Shown here: piece after piece, positions 10,960 through 22,040 of the stretch | Numbering within the stretch: the stretch's first letter is position 1 | Layout of the letters: the number at the start of each line of letters is the position of its first letter | From: Gloeophyllum trabeum ATCC 11539 | Lineage: Eukaryota; Basidiomycota; Agaricomycetes; Gloeophyllales; Gloeophyllaceae | DNA length: 64,000 bases | Direction: 5' to 3' | NCBI RefSeq assembly: GCF_000344685.1 | Contig: NW_006920421.1 | Span: 513,858-577,857 of the forward strand | Program-made: the position numbers and the translations under genes | Notes under the pieces: generated by a model | What the model was told of the DNA's origin: nothing | Seen by the model: only the letters and a program-made list of their open reading frames with translations | Databases searched by the model: none

Positions 10960-13608
10960 CTATGCATGTTGCTGTGGTAAGACTTCGCTATCCTCCGCCT
11001 CTTCCGCAAAGGCATCTGAAGCCTGCTGGGCCCACATCTGATAGTACAATCCTCCTTGACGAAGTAATTCCTCATGCGTCCCTTGCTCGCTTACTTGACC
11101 GTCTTTCAAGACAATGATCAAGTCTGGGAACGTGTCAGTAAAGTTGTATCAGCTAGAGCAGAGGCCACACACCGGAATCAATGATAGTGCGCAGCCGGTG
11201 CGCGATGAATATGCTTGTTCTCTGCTTGTCTAGGAGAGTGGAATCGATGTTGCGCATGAGCTCATTCTCGGTGTGGGCATCTAGTGCAGACGTCTGGAAA
11301 GACAGCTCAGATTGTAGGCCAGCACAACACCAAGAGGGCAACTATACCGCTTCGTCAAAGAATAGGATGGGAGGGTCCTTGAGCAGGACCCGCGCAATTG
11401 CCAGCCTTTGCTTCTCCCCTCCACTAATCATCAGCCCTCTCTCACCGACCTTTGTGCTGTATCCTTCGGGTAGGCTCGCGACAGTCTCATGAACCTGCGC
11501 CTTCCGCGCTGCCTCGATGACCTCCTCGTCAGTCGCATCTAGCCTGCCATAGCGCACGTTGTGCATGATATCGGCATGAAAGAGCGGCGTATCCTGCGGG
11601 ACAACCCCGATCAACTTGCGCAGGCTCTCGATGGTGACGGAATGGATGTCCTGGTCGTCGACAAATATGCGACCCGATGAAGGTTCATAGAAACGGAAAA
11701 GCAGGCGGAAGACGGTAGACTTGCCACAGCCAGACGGTCCAACGATAGCCACCTTCTTACCGGCAGGAACCGTGAAGGATAGATCGCGGAAGATCGGGCG
11801 GTCTGGGTGGTATCCAAAGTTGACGTTTTCGAAGCGGATAGAGCCGCCCCGGAACTCGAGGGGTTTGGCATCTGGGGCGTCCTGCTCAACACTGTGATGT
11901 GAGTTGTACACTCTCGCGGCAGCGGTGAATGTACCTTTCGGGGCTGATTCTGGTTCGTGAGGTTGAACAATGTCTCCATGTCCAACAGACTTTGCCGCAT
12001 CTCGCGGTAGATCGTGCCCAAGAAGTTGAGTGGCAACGAAAGTTGGAACACCAGCTGATTGGCCATAACGAGATCCCCGACGGTCATTGTCCCTGGTATA
12101 ATGATTCTCACTCTGTGGGACTATGAAAAGGAAAGATAATGACCTTTAATGACACCCTGCGCGGCCAGGAACATCATCATAGTCAGGGCGGTTGAGAAGA
12201 TAATATTCTGCCCCGAGTTCAGATAAGCTAGAGACGTGGTGATCTTGATGGAGGCCTTCTCGTAGGAGCTTAGGTGCTTGTCGTATTGGGAGATCTCATA
12301 TTTCTCGTTATTGAAGTGCTTTGAATAGACGTCAGTGCCAGCAATACCTCTACTGGAAATGATTACCTTGACAGCCTCATAGTTAATCAAGGAGTCGACA
12401 GCCACTGTAGCAGCCCTGTTGTCGGCTTGATTTGCCTCCCGGCGGAAGCGCGTACTGCCGGAACATATGAGAATCGTGACTTCGTCGATAACAGAACGTA
12501 ACTGCTTACCGCCATGATGTAGTTCGGACCGTAAACCAAGTGTAGGCAGCCATGGTGAGCAACGTGATTGCGGCAAAGTCCCACCCGAATTTGTACGACT
12601 GAGGAAGCACGCTATTATGCAATACGCGCGCATGGAAGCAAGGGTGCACTTGCCAGTATCCCGCATACGAGAGAGATTTCTAAGGCGGTAGGTACTATGC
12701 GGAATATAACAGCCTGTAATATGAATGTTATGCCTCTGGACCCGTGAATGCTTGCTTAAGAGACGGTAAATGGGCTACTTACTTCGTCCCGCGGTCAATG
12801 GCGCGAGTGAGTCCTCCTGTCTGCCTCGACAAGTGGAACTTCAGGTCCAGGTTGAGCAGGTGATCGAACGTCTCCCGTGCTACTTTCCGAACGGCGCGTT
12901 GTCCGACCGAAGCGAAGACGGCATTGAGCAATTCACCGGAGAGGGTTGCGCCAATTCGAGCGGCACCGTCTGTACAAAATTTATGGTTGGTTTCAGGTGA
13001 AGATGCGTGGACTTATCGACTCACAACCCAGGATCAATGACCCGCATACGACCCAAACAGTCGAGCCGGCCGTAATATCAAGATTGAGAGAATCGATGAT
13101 GCCTTTGAAGACCATTGGAACTTGGACGTTCAGCACCTACACAACCGTTTCATCGTTGGTCATCTCGTTCGAACTAATTCAATGAGCCTTAGCGTACTTT
13201 CCCAGCGACGAGCAAACCCAAACCGAACAGTACCCTCCCCTTCACCGACCAGTCATTTGGTGGCCAGATGTTCACTGCCAGCTGCTTGATGATGGTCCAG
13301 TCCGTTCTCCGTTGCTCCTTTGCAGTTGGGTGTTCAGCGTTCGCGACTGGATCAGGCGCGGCCTGCGCCCCCTTCGGGGATGGTTTGGGTTGCACTTTTG
13401 ATTCTTCCGCAGCCTTACCAGCAGGCGCACTCGTCTGATAGGTTCTCCGTAGGCATTCGAGCAGCGGCGGAGAAGATTCCAAACCACCAAAGTGCTGATA
13501 TCTGAAAGGCGAGCAAGCTGCAGAGCTCCGGATCCAGCAAGTCCGACATTGCAAAGCAGCACCCCAACACGGCGGTCTCTTCAGGATCGCCCGGGCAAAG
13601 ACCGTCAT
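10960..13608 (-). CDS. ATM1: Mitochondrial ABC transporter for Fe-S/thiol export (ATM1)
   Basis: Half-size ABC exporter of the mitochondrial inner membrane. It feeds a sulfur-containing product (glutathione-linked) to cytosolic iron-sulfur protein assembly. I reconstruct 11 exons: 13608-13198, 13136-13025, 12969-12783, 12735-12654, 12598-12510, 12454-12367, 12318-12144, 12092-11935, 11881-11348, 11293-11173 and 11123-10960. All phases agree, giving 706 residues, the usual length. The N-terminus is Arg/Ser-rich and lacks acidic residues over the first 40 positions, as in a mitochondrial presequence. Family blocks follow: [40 protein letters not shown] and [16 protein letters not shown]. The NBD has Walker [11 protein letters not shown]-loop VVPQDTPLF, signature ISGGEKQR, Walker B ILFFDEA and the H-loop IAHRL. 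Intron 4 uses a GC donor. The gene is head to head with the RING gene. Confidence 0.95.
12599..12653 (-). other. GC-AG intron of ATM1
   Basis: Splicing must join ..VCGIL to SYKFGWDF to keep the ABC transmembrane block. The only junction that does this has the donor CTG|GCAAGTGC and the acceptor CTTCCTCAG. GCAAGT is the usual extended consensus of GC-type donors, and the intron is 55 nt. No GT nearby keeps frame and family sequence. Confidence 0.85.
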
Positions 13609-13827
13609 GGTTGCTGGCGATGTAGAGCAATGACCGGCTTTATAGTCATGAAGAAAGAGAGCAGAAGACACAACATGCGTAAATCGCAGCTGTCGCGCAC
13701 GCAATTGGCAGGGATGGCGGGATTCGGAACCGCGGAGGTAGTACCGTCTCTGTCTCCGACCACCGCTGCCTGGCTTCTGCAGGATATACAAATTGAATAT
13801 AGACTTGCGGCATTCAGCTAAAAGGAA
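13609..13827. promoter_or_regulatory. Short bidirectional promoter, ATM1/RING gene
   Basis: Only 219 bp separate the start codons of ATM1 (-) and the RING protein (+), so both promoters and 5' UTRs must share this segment. No canonical TATA box is evident. Confidence 0.65.
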
Positions 13828-15533
13828 ATGGCAGCATCTTATAACTATGTCAATGCGGTCGACCCGAACTTGGTGAGCAGCAAGAGTAGGCGAATGCGAG
13901 ATTACATTTATGACGCCTAATCACGCAGATGTGTTGCATATGCAGGTAGGCCAAAGCTACCGTGGTATCGGCAGCGTTTCTGAACATTCCACTCCGAGAA
14001 AGGTCGCCGTTCGTCGAGCCTACGACGACGCGGACCTGCGCGCATACATTCTGCTACGAATGCATCGTACACTCGATCCAGATCACCCCGCAATGCCCCG
14101 TGGACCGGTCGCCGCTTGCGCCGGAGGACTTGTATCCTGCTGACCCTGTTGTACGAAATGTCAGTAGTTCTGCTTGAAGATCTGACGGTGGCTCTAACAG
14201 AGGTGTAGCTAGTGGACGAGTTGATCGTGGAATGCCCGGAGCGCAAGTCGGGTTGCAGACACACCTGTCAGCGACAACTTCTCGCCTCTCATATGAAGGA
14301 TAGCTGTGAGTTCGTCAAGGCGCCTTCTGACGCGGAGGGCGGTGATGCCACGGTCTCCCGCAAGGGTTCAGATCGCCATGACCATGATGCTGAAGAGGAT
14401 GAGTCCTCTGGTGATCAGGAGGCGGTCACCGCTCCTGATGAAACTTCATCACAACCCCCGCATGAAGTTGGGATTGCCAGACTCTCGGAAGAGAACACGC
14501 TCCTGAAGATGAGGATAGACGCGCTGGAAGGACTCGTCCGAATCATGACCAAGGAGATGCAAGCGGTCAAGAACGCCTTAGGGCCATGGTTCAGACCGGA
14601 GCCCTACGCAGCAGCCCCCTCGTACTTCCTCGAAAGAGGTGACTCGCGCCAACCGCCCGCCCCTGCTGAGCCAGATGAGTTTGACTTTCCCCAATCGTCC
14701 GAAGTGGACATCCGGCAGAATGTATACGTTCAACCAGAGAGTCGACAAGACATGCTTAGTCCCCACCCGGATCAGATGCCACATGTTCCCCGGCATCCCG
14801 TTCACTTCCCCCTTATCGATCCTGCAACACCAGAAAGCTACGCCCACCTTACTTCCCTCACTGCCGACCAGTATCCCATCAACCCGTTCGCCGGAGACCT
14901 TGACCCCTCTTCTCCTCGGTCTCATGCACCCCCGTCGCACCAACCACCAGGCCTGGCTGCTTCCGCTTCTAACCCATCTTACGCCTCTCCAGTCCCTTCC
15001 GTTCCCTCTGCTAGCACGTCCGTCGCCCCGCTGAACCTCAGCACGACGCTATACGGAGCCCTCTCCGGTCTACACGAGTCGATCGTCTCAGTCTCCACGA
15101 ATGTCGACTCGCTCGCACGCCGGACGGAGATCACGATGAACACAGACCACGCGATGATGGCTGAGGAGATGCGGGTCGTGAAGGCGGCCGTGCACGGCTT
15201 GCGCATGCAGGTGGGTCTCAAGTCTGTTCTGCTGCCGAAGGAGAGTTCGGGCTCGCGTTCTCCGGGTGTGTTGCGCGTCTCCTCCCGTCATTGAAGTTCT
15301 GTTTGCATCAAATGGGAATTGATGATGACTGACTTGACGCGGACTTGTAGGTTCACGCAATTATGATGGATCGCAACGCGCAGGTCACTGGCCGAGCGTC
15401 CGGTGTGGCTCAGAGCTCACTTGATGGTCCCTACGAAGGGTCCCCAGGGCCAGGGTGGCCTATCCTGGGGCAATATCTCAGCCCTCCACGGCCATTCCCT
15501 CCGCCGCTATCGACGTCTATCCCGAAACTCTGA
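13828..15533 (+). CDS. RING-finger protein with TRAF-type zinc-finger region
   Basis: Probable E3 ubiquitin ligase or adaptor of 467 residues. The exons are 13828-13872, 13929-13945, 14003-14159, 14209-15210 and 15351-15533. The RING reads CCIC..TCAHTFCYEC..QCPVD, that is C3HC4-like with Asp at the last ligand position, a substitution known in RING proteins. Exon 2 is a 17 nt microexon encoding MCCIC plus two bases, so the first two zinc ligands rest on it. A Cys/His-rich segment follows (ECPERKSGCRHTCQRQLLASH), resembling a TRAF-type finger. After an acidic stretch comes a coiled coil (EENTLLKMRIDALEGLVRIM) and a Pro/Ser-rich tail. The last intron (15211-15350) joins LRMQ to VHAIMMDRNAQV; if retained, a different C-terminus ends at 15294. 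Substrates are unknown. Confidence 0.88.
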
Positions 15534-15777
15534 GGGGAGAGCAAATACTATAATCAGTATAAGTGTATTCTAGTTCTTACTGTATTCGCTCCTACCCTCG
15601 CATTAGAATGCCATTAATCCCTGCGCTATGTGGTTCAGTGACGATGTGACTACGTGAGAAAGTCACAAGCATCACGTGCCCGGTAACTGCCGACCTGCAT
15701 GAGCAGCCTCAAACCTTATTTTCGAATCGTCAACATCGTATCCTCCCGCCGGCCTCAACCCTTCAACACTGTCCGCG

Positions 15778-17083
15778 ATGGCCTCAAGACCCACCGTCAA
15801 CGTTCGTTCCACCGCCGGGGGTCAGTACTCGATATGTTGCTGTTGACGGATGCGAAACTGACGGATATACAGAGGCCACTTCTTCTCTGCCGCTGCCCGC
15901 CGTTTTGACGGCGCCCATCAGGCTCGATGTCGTCCAGCAGGTGCACAGTGAGTAGCAGAAGTATATGCCTGCAAGTATATTCTGAATGCATTTGATGGGC
16001 AGAGAGCATCGCCAAGAACAAGAGACAGGCATACGCCGTCAATGTAAAGGCTGGTCACCAAACCTCGGCTGAGTCCTGGGGTACCGGTCGTGCCGTCGCT
16101 CGTATTCCCCGTGTCGGTGGTTCAGGAACCCACCGCTCCGGTCAGGTATGCGCTCTCAATTCTTTCTAGTCCTTTGCGCTCATCTACGCGCAGGCTGCCT
16201 TCGGTAACATGTGCCGTGGCGGTCGCATGTTCGCGCCGACCAAGACCTGGCGCAAATGGCACGTCAAGGTCAACCAAAACCAGCGCCGCTTCGCCGTCGT
16301 GTCTGCCCTCGCCGCCTCCGCCCTCCCCTCGCTCGTCCTCGCCCGCGGCCACCGCATCGAGCAGATCGAGGAGGTCCCCCTCGTCGTCTCCTCCGCTGTG
16401 GAGTCGTTCGCTAAGACCAAGGAGGCCGTTGCGCTCCTCAAGAGCCTCAACGCGTACCCCGACGTGCTCAAGGTGTCGAACTCGCGCAAGCTCCGCGCCG
16501 GCAAGGGCAAGTTGCGGAACCGCAGGCACAGGCAGCGCCGCGGCCCCCTTGTTGTGTACAACGAGGACAAGGGCATCGTCAAGGCGTTCCGCAACTTGCC
16601 CGGTGTTGAGCTGGTGAACGTTAGGAGACTGAACTTGCTCCAGCTGGCTCCTGGTGGGCATCTGGGCCGGTTCGTCATCTGGACCGAGGGCGCGTTCGGC
16701 CTCTTGGACGAGGTTTTCGGCACCTTCGAGAAGGCCGCCGTCTACAAGAAGGACTACCTGTACGTATCCTTGCTGCATCTTTCTGGTTGATACTAATACT
16801 AATTCTGCCGTATAGCCTCCCGACCGCCAAGATCAGCAACCCCGACGTTACCCGCCTGATCAACAGCTCTGAGATCCAGGCCGTCGTCCGCCCCGCTGGT
16901 CCCAAGACCCAAAAGCGCCCCTGGACGCAGAAGAAGAACCCCCTCACCAACAAGGCCGTACTCTTCCGCTTGAACCCCTACGCCAAGGCATTCCGCAAAC
17001 AGCAGCTCGAGAAGAAGGCGGAGAAGCCCAAGAAGGTGAAGACCGCAGGGGAAGCGTTCTTGAAGACCCTTTTCGCACCCTAA
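15778..17083 (+). CDS. RPL4: 60S ribosomal protein L4 (uL4)
   Basis: Core protein of the large cytosolic ribosomal subunit whose long loop lines the peptide exit tunnel. The exons are 15778-15820, 15873-15947, 16003-16145, 16194-16759 and 16816-17083, with exact phases and 364 residues, the expected size. The sequence contains the diagnostic uL4 run [20 protein letters not shown] and the basic [17 protein letters not shown] block. The eukaryotic C-terminal extension is rich in Lys and Ala ([17 protein letters not shown]). Codon use is strongly biased to C-ending codons, as expected for a highly expressed gene. A pyrimidine-rich leader (TCCTCCCGCCGGCCTCAACC) precedes the ATG, typical of ribosomal protein genes. 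Confidence 0.97.
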
Positions 17084-17610
17084 ATTTTCCAGAGGGGTGT
17101 GTTAGTAGTGGTTTATGTTACTGCTTGTTTCGATCGTATGCTATACGTAGCGCTATGCCAGTCATGTTATGATGCTGAAATGTCTGCATTGTGTCCTTGC
17201 AGCAGCGCTTGCTGCCTTGTGTCCTGGAATGCTGCACCAAACTTAGTGTCTGGCAGATCTGTGTGCGTGAGTGATGACATCCCTGTAAGCCGCGAAGGCC
17301 GAGATATGTAGGAATCCAGTATTCCACCATTGCGGGTTGTCAATGGCCTCGACTTCAGATCCAATCTGTCCTCCCGATATCAATTGCAGCGAATATGTTG
17401 AAGCAGACAGAGGGATTCACTGATTCAAAACAGACAACGCTAGATTCGGTTGATACAGGCTACGTACGCATTCAAAGAATTCTACAAGAATATCTATAGG
17501 GACGGCCAAACCAAGAAAGCAGGTGGAAAGTATGGTTAGAAGGTTCTGTGCATATTTGCCTCGGTGGGCTTGATTGAGATCACCAAGAATTTAAAGTGAA
17601 ACCCTTCCAC
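17084..17610. other. Convergent 3' intergenic region
   Basis: RPL4 (+) and the UbiA gene (-) converge here. I see no gene. It holds both 3' UTRs. Confidence 0.55.
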
Positions 17611-18880
17611 TTAGGAAATGTACATCTGACCCAGCAGACCAGCCGTCACGATATACCCAATCTGGCCGTTGGACTAAGGGAATTCAGCACGTCTTATGGC
17701 ATCTCCGAGTCCCAGAGCAACTCACGTCAAATCTAGTCTGGCAATTGTCGTTATCATCGGCATTGAAGGTCGACAACTGCCACGCCAAATGCCCGGCGGT
17801 ACCTCCAACGGCGATGGTGTAATATACTTGGCCTTGATTAGTCTCCTGGCCTGCGTAAATCAGAGTGGCGACGAAGAGCGCAGCAAAGACCGAGAGGATG
17901 GGCGTGATCCAGGAACCGAAGAGGACGGCTGTGGACCCGATGCCAACCTTGATATCGTCCCTCCGATCCTACGTTGGTTCCCATTAATCACCGCTGAAAC
18001 CGTGGACTGGAGTCATGGGTACCTGACACGCATACATAGTGTCCATGACGACCGTCCAGCTGCAGCGAGCGATTAGGGAAGTGACAAGCCTAGGGAGCGG
18101 AGAGGTTCTCGTACAAAGCAATGCCAGCAGTGAGGGCCCAGACGGCTTTGGAATCGTAATCGTGGGGCCTGACCATCAGCCACGTAGTCGAAGCACCCCA
18201 AGCCATAGAGAGACCTCCGTAATGTAAGTTTGTAGGGGACGTTCCCAAGTAAAGCGGTTACTCACCTAGCCATGCTTGGGGCCAGTGGGTCACTCGCTTC
18301 ATTAGCGGATAAAATCCATGCAGCGGCATGCCTAGCACGCCGCAGATAAAACTGTGCGGGAATTCAGGCCAGGCGAGCATACGCACAAGACGTCACCCAC
18401 GCCTCTCGGTTAATGGTCAACAGGACTGCACAGAACGCCGCAGTTTGGACGACGAGGAAGACACTGGCTGCGGAGACTGATATCCTTCCCGAAGGCAGCG
18501 TTTTGCACCGCTCTATCTGGCGGTCAGGGAGATGCGAGCGCGAGTGAGTAGGCCACGCACCGACTTGCCGGTCGAAGTCCACGTCGCAGATGTCGTTTAG
18601 AGTACAGATGGCACAATGTGAGATCGTACCGCCGCCCATGAATGCAGCCATATATCGTGAAAGCGTTCCAGGTTGGATGGCATGACCATAGCGACTGAAC
18701 AGTAAGCTCCAGACTGGATGGGGTTGTGTCAAGATGCTCAGTGCGATGGCAGCGAAGAAACGTACCGCAAGGCCAGAATATGACAGCGGGGCCGCGGGGC
18801 CAGTGGTTCATCCTGGATATCTCCCAGTATGGCTGCCACCATGGCTGGGATGACGAAGTTTTCTCAGGCACTACAGGCAT
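17611..18880 (-). CDS. UbiA-type membrane prenyltransferase (COQ2-like paralogue)
   Basis: Integral membrane enzyme family that moves a polyprenyl group from its diphosphate to an aromatic or other acceptor using Mg2+. Exons are joined by seven inferred introns. Both Asp-rich motifs are intact: NDICDVDFD (NDxxDxxxD), with the second intron two codons later, and YACQDRRDDIKVG at the second site. Family landmarks include KTLPSGRIS, YPLMKRVTHWPQAWLG and, at the end, SNGQIGYIVTAGLLG. The predicted protein is roughly 290-300 residues. I chose MPVVPEKTSS (18880) because a TATATAA box lies about 70 bp upstream; an in-frame ATG at 18994 lies beyond that box. It lacks the long mitochondrial presequence expected of true COQ2, which suggests a secondary-metabolism-type paralogue. 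No PKS, cyclase or P450 neighbours are present, so its substrate cannot be inferred. Confidence 0.88.
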
Positions 18881-18948
18881 GGTATGGGTGAGTGCAGAGG
18901 AGACAGAAGAGCTAGACGTGCAGTCCACGGTGGGATACCCGAGCCCTC

Positions 18949-18956
18949 TTATATAA
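18949..18956 (-). promoter_or_regulatory. TATA box of the UbiA gene
   Basis: On the minus strand the sequence reads AATTATATAAGAG about 70 bp before the chosen ATG at 18880, a normal fungal TATA-to-start distance. Confidence 0.5.
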
Positions 18957-20017
18957 TTTTCTTGTATGAGCCATTCTCCATTTGAGCGAGCCATGGATCA
19001 TACTGAGTTAGTGCAGCCCCGAGTTCCAGAGTAATTGCAGGGTCCCGCCACAATACGGTGAGGTGAAAAGAGGCCGCTGAATGAATGCCATTTCATATCG
19101 CCACAGATGCTGGATGCTTCAGCCACTGTATCTTCGTCAGAATATGTAGCATCGAGATCTGAGCGGAAAGCCCACCTCACTGGCCGATGTCGCAGGCCGC
19201 CTAAGTTGACGAAATGCTGAAATAACAGAACATCATGGGGGTGCGCATACAGGAAACAAAAACGACGGGATTGCCTCCCCACCTTTACAGTCGCAGGCAG
19301 GCCGTAATGCTCTATCGCGCAGGACCGGTGTGGAGACTGAGGATCCGAAACAAGTCAATGCTTTGACCGTCCTAGATCACGAGAGGCATCGTTCTATGGC
19401 CACAGCAATGCATGGACTCCAATTCGCGCATGTATCAACCAGCAAATACCGGAAGTTAGAATATCACCATAGACTACAATGCAAAGCTTTGCAGAGTTCA
19501 AGTTAAAGAGACACCGATATCGCTGATACTGTCCTACCTTGCCACATTCCGACCTGCAATGTCGACCGTGACGGGGCCTCTGATCATGGGGATTCTTCTG
19601 ATGTAGAGGGTTCTTCTGATATAGAATGCCAGGACACTACTACTACTTACTAGCATCCCGGTGAATGACTAGCATGGATGCAAAGCCCGACATGCAGAAC
19701 GTCGGCACTGCCCTCTTGAAGCAGTTTAGTGCACCCGGGCGGGAGCAATCTGCGGGGAGAGAAAATGATGGTCAGTACTAATAATGAGTACCCTGCGGTT
19801 CTGGTATTTGTCCTCGAACCTTGTAGTGCCCCATGCGTCTGCTGAGGTCGTAGGCAATTCAATATAGCATTGAGCTATACCAGCTCCGGATGCTCTCGCG
19901 TTCGCTCTCGTCGGACCTGCACCCAAAAGTCCTCTTCCCTGTGGCGATCTACGTTGATGTGGCGCGGAATGCCTCGGGTCAGAAAAAGCTTCCTCCACGG
20001 AGCCTTGAAACTTCCAT
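18957..20017. other. Intergenic, no gene seen
   Basis: About 1.1 kb upstream of the UbiA gene without a credible coding frame. Open frames on the minus strand have no splice-linked continuation. It contains a short tandem duplication near 19590. Confidence 0.5.
19590..19625. repeat. 18 bp tandem duplication
   Basis: Two imperfect copies of GGATTCTTCTGATGTAGA are adjacent, the second reading GGGTTCTTCTGATATAGA. Confidence 0.7.
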
Positions 20018-20224
20018 ACGGCCGTTTGCAGAATGATAAGCCATCAACTTAGAAAGTCGTATACAGTCGGAGTGCGTCGGAGATGGTGCCAGGGACGTCG
20101 GAAGAATGCAAAGAAGTCCAGCGGGTCTGATTTTGGCACCTTGTGGACTTACAGTCCCCTCTCCGACATGGTCCGACTAAGAATGAATTTCAGAAAGTAG
20201 GCCCGTCGAACTGCAATCGGCTGC
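20018..20224 (+). mobile_element. MITE copy A (TA-flanked, CAGCCGTTTGCAG-type ends)
   Basis: A 207 bp non-coding element. The left end reads TACGGCCGTTTGCAG and the right end CTGCAATCGGCTGCA, which are inverted repeats of each other. Inner inverted repeats (AGTCGGAGTGCGTCGGAG versus CTCCGACATGGTCCGACT) bound a 114 bp core (20065-20178). A second copy occurs inverted at 60076-60282 with a core of the same 114 bp length. A TA at the left border suggests a Tc1/mariner-type non-autonomous element; the right border has CA. Confidence 0.75.
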
Positions 20225-20632
20225 AAAATGCACCAATGTCCGGGAGATAGTGCTTCTTGCAGAAGCTCAGCGACGGCGTACCACAAGAGTGAAGCCGTAT
20301 CGCTACCGATAGCCACTTGGTGACCGAAGGCGACTTTGAGGAGGAACGCCTAATGTTTCCGACTCGCCGTGGATAACAGGTATTGCAACAACGTGCAGAG
20401 AAAACAAGATAATACTATACACTACTCCGATGTGTATCCTACACGACCTCGCCAGACTTTTAATCTAGACAATAGGAAACACGGTGAATTATATCTCCCT
20501 CGAAAACTTGAAAATCTCTTGAACCAAAGCGGTCTGCGTTCAGGCGCTCAGGCGCTCAAGCCTCTCCACATGGATGTGGTTGATAAAGGCCGACTGAAAC
20601 TGTCATAATGCCCAGGGTTAAGCAACACGTGC

Positions 20633-22040
20633 TCACGCACTGGGTACAAGGAAATACCCTCCACGGCCATTCATAGTGCGCCCACCATTCCCACCCGGCA
20701 AGAGACCCACCCGGTCCTCCCCATTCATCTCCTCCATCGCCACCGTCTCCTTCCCCTTTCCGCTCCTCCCAACGAGGCCCTTCACAGACTCCACCACCCC
20801 CAGCAGCGCGTCGACGATCTTTCCGAACAGCCACTTGCGCGCGCGCCAGACCGCATGGGGGCGCGTGTCCATCCTGTCCGAGCGGATGCGGTGCTCGCCG
20901 TCGATCATGACAGTCATGGCGAGGCATGAGGAGACGATGGAGGAGAGCGCGGTGCAAGAGGAGATCATGAACATGATGACCATTTGGAGCTTGGCGGCTT
21001 GCTCTACGGAGGACCCGCCGAGAATGGCGCCGGTCATCATCCCAGGGATTGATATCATTCCGATAACGCTGAATGGGAGAAGGGGTGATGCAGGTATTCA
21101 ATAATCCAGCCGGAACAAGAATGCGACTATCGTCACGAACCTCAGCTGGTTGATGTTCGGCGTTAGCGCGAGCCTAAGGGCTTCCCTGACAATGGGCTTG
21201 GAGGCCTCGAACCTGGATGCGCCAAAGGCAAGGTAAACTTCAACCTTATCCTTGTTTTCGCTGTAGTCATACACATCTCAGTGTCACACTTCCTTATTTC
21301 TCGAACAGCAATGGACTTACTGAAGCTCCTTCAACGCATAAGACACAGCTACGTTGATACCTGAGACAGTGCCTCCACAGAGCATACCGATGATCGGCAC
21401 TGAAGAGAAATGATCGCGTCAAGATAAGGGAGGAGACACCTGTCGCATAAATACATACCATACTGGTCTGGTGTCCAGAAAGGCGTTATGCCCATGGCGA
21501 AACGCGAGCCAATCAATGATACCGGGACGGTCGCACCCATCATCGAAATCAGGACGGAGGGGAACTACAACGAAGATGTAGTATTTAGACAAATTACATT
21601 GACCTCGAGTTCCTACCATATGTTCAAATCGCCTCTTCGACTTATTTATAACTAACCATCAGGATCAGCCCAAGCCCAAATAGGTGCGCAGCACAACACA
21701 CCTGTCTCGGTGGTACCCAGGACGTTGAGCAGACCTAGCTCAGTGTCAGTCTCATGCAAATAATACTATCGGTCCGGTATGCAGACCACTTCGTTTGGGA
21801 CTTACAAGCTAAGCCGGCAACTGCCCAAGGATTATTCGTCTCGAATATCTGCTTCAATAGCAGACTCATGATAGCCAGTTGGATGATACATCTTAGCGCG
21901 GCGGTGAAGAGTGCACTCCCAACCCCCAGCCGAAAATTGTAGGACAAGAACGAGTTAAACGCGATGAAAGATAAGCCTAGCGCGACGTTCAAATAGGTGA
22001 GATGGGTCCGGTCTGTGACAGGGCTGTCTCCAACGTCCAT
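20633..22040 (-). CDS. UPF0014/FetB-like membrane permease
   Basis: Multi-spanning membrane protein of the UPF0014 family, whose bacterial member FetB is linked to iron export. It is about 360 residues over several exons from an ATG at 22040. Exon 1 encodes two membrane helices and ends in GLA. A short exon gives LLNVLGTTET, another gives VINKSKRRFEHM. Then come the hallmark blocks FPSVLISMMGATVPVSLIG and IIGMLCGGTVSGINVAVSYA. The repeat KVEVYLAFGASRFEASKPIV is the family's cytosolic GAS motif, followed by NINQL and SVIGMISIPGMMTGAILGG. The last 80 residues are a polar tail absent from bacterial members. Substrate in fungi is unknown, so metal transport is only an inference from FetB. Confidence 0.9.

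Noticed and set aside
16122..16778. 219-codon antisense open frame over RPL4
   Set aside because: Shadow of the strongly C-ending codon bias of RPL4; low-complexity composition and no domain.
17611..22040. Biosynthetic gene cluster around the UbiA gene
   Set aside because: The only neighbours are RPL4 and a UPF0014 protein; no synthase, P450, methyltransferase or regulator is adjacent.
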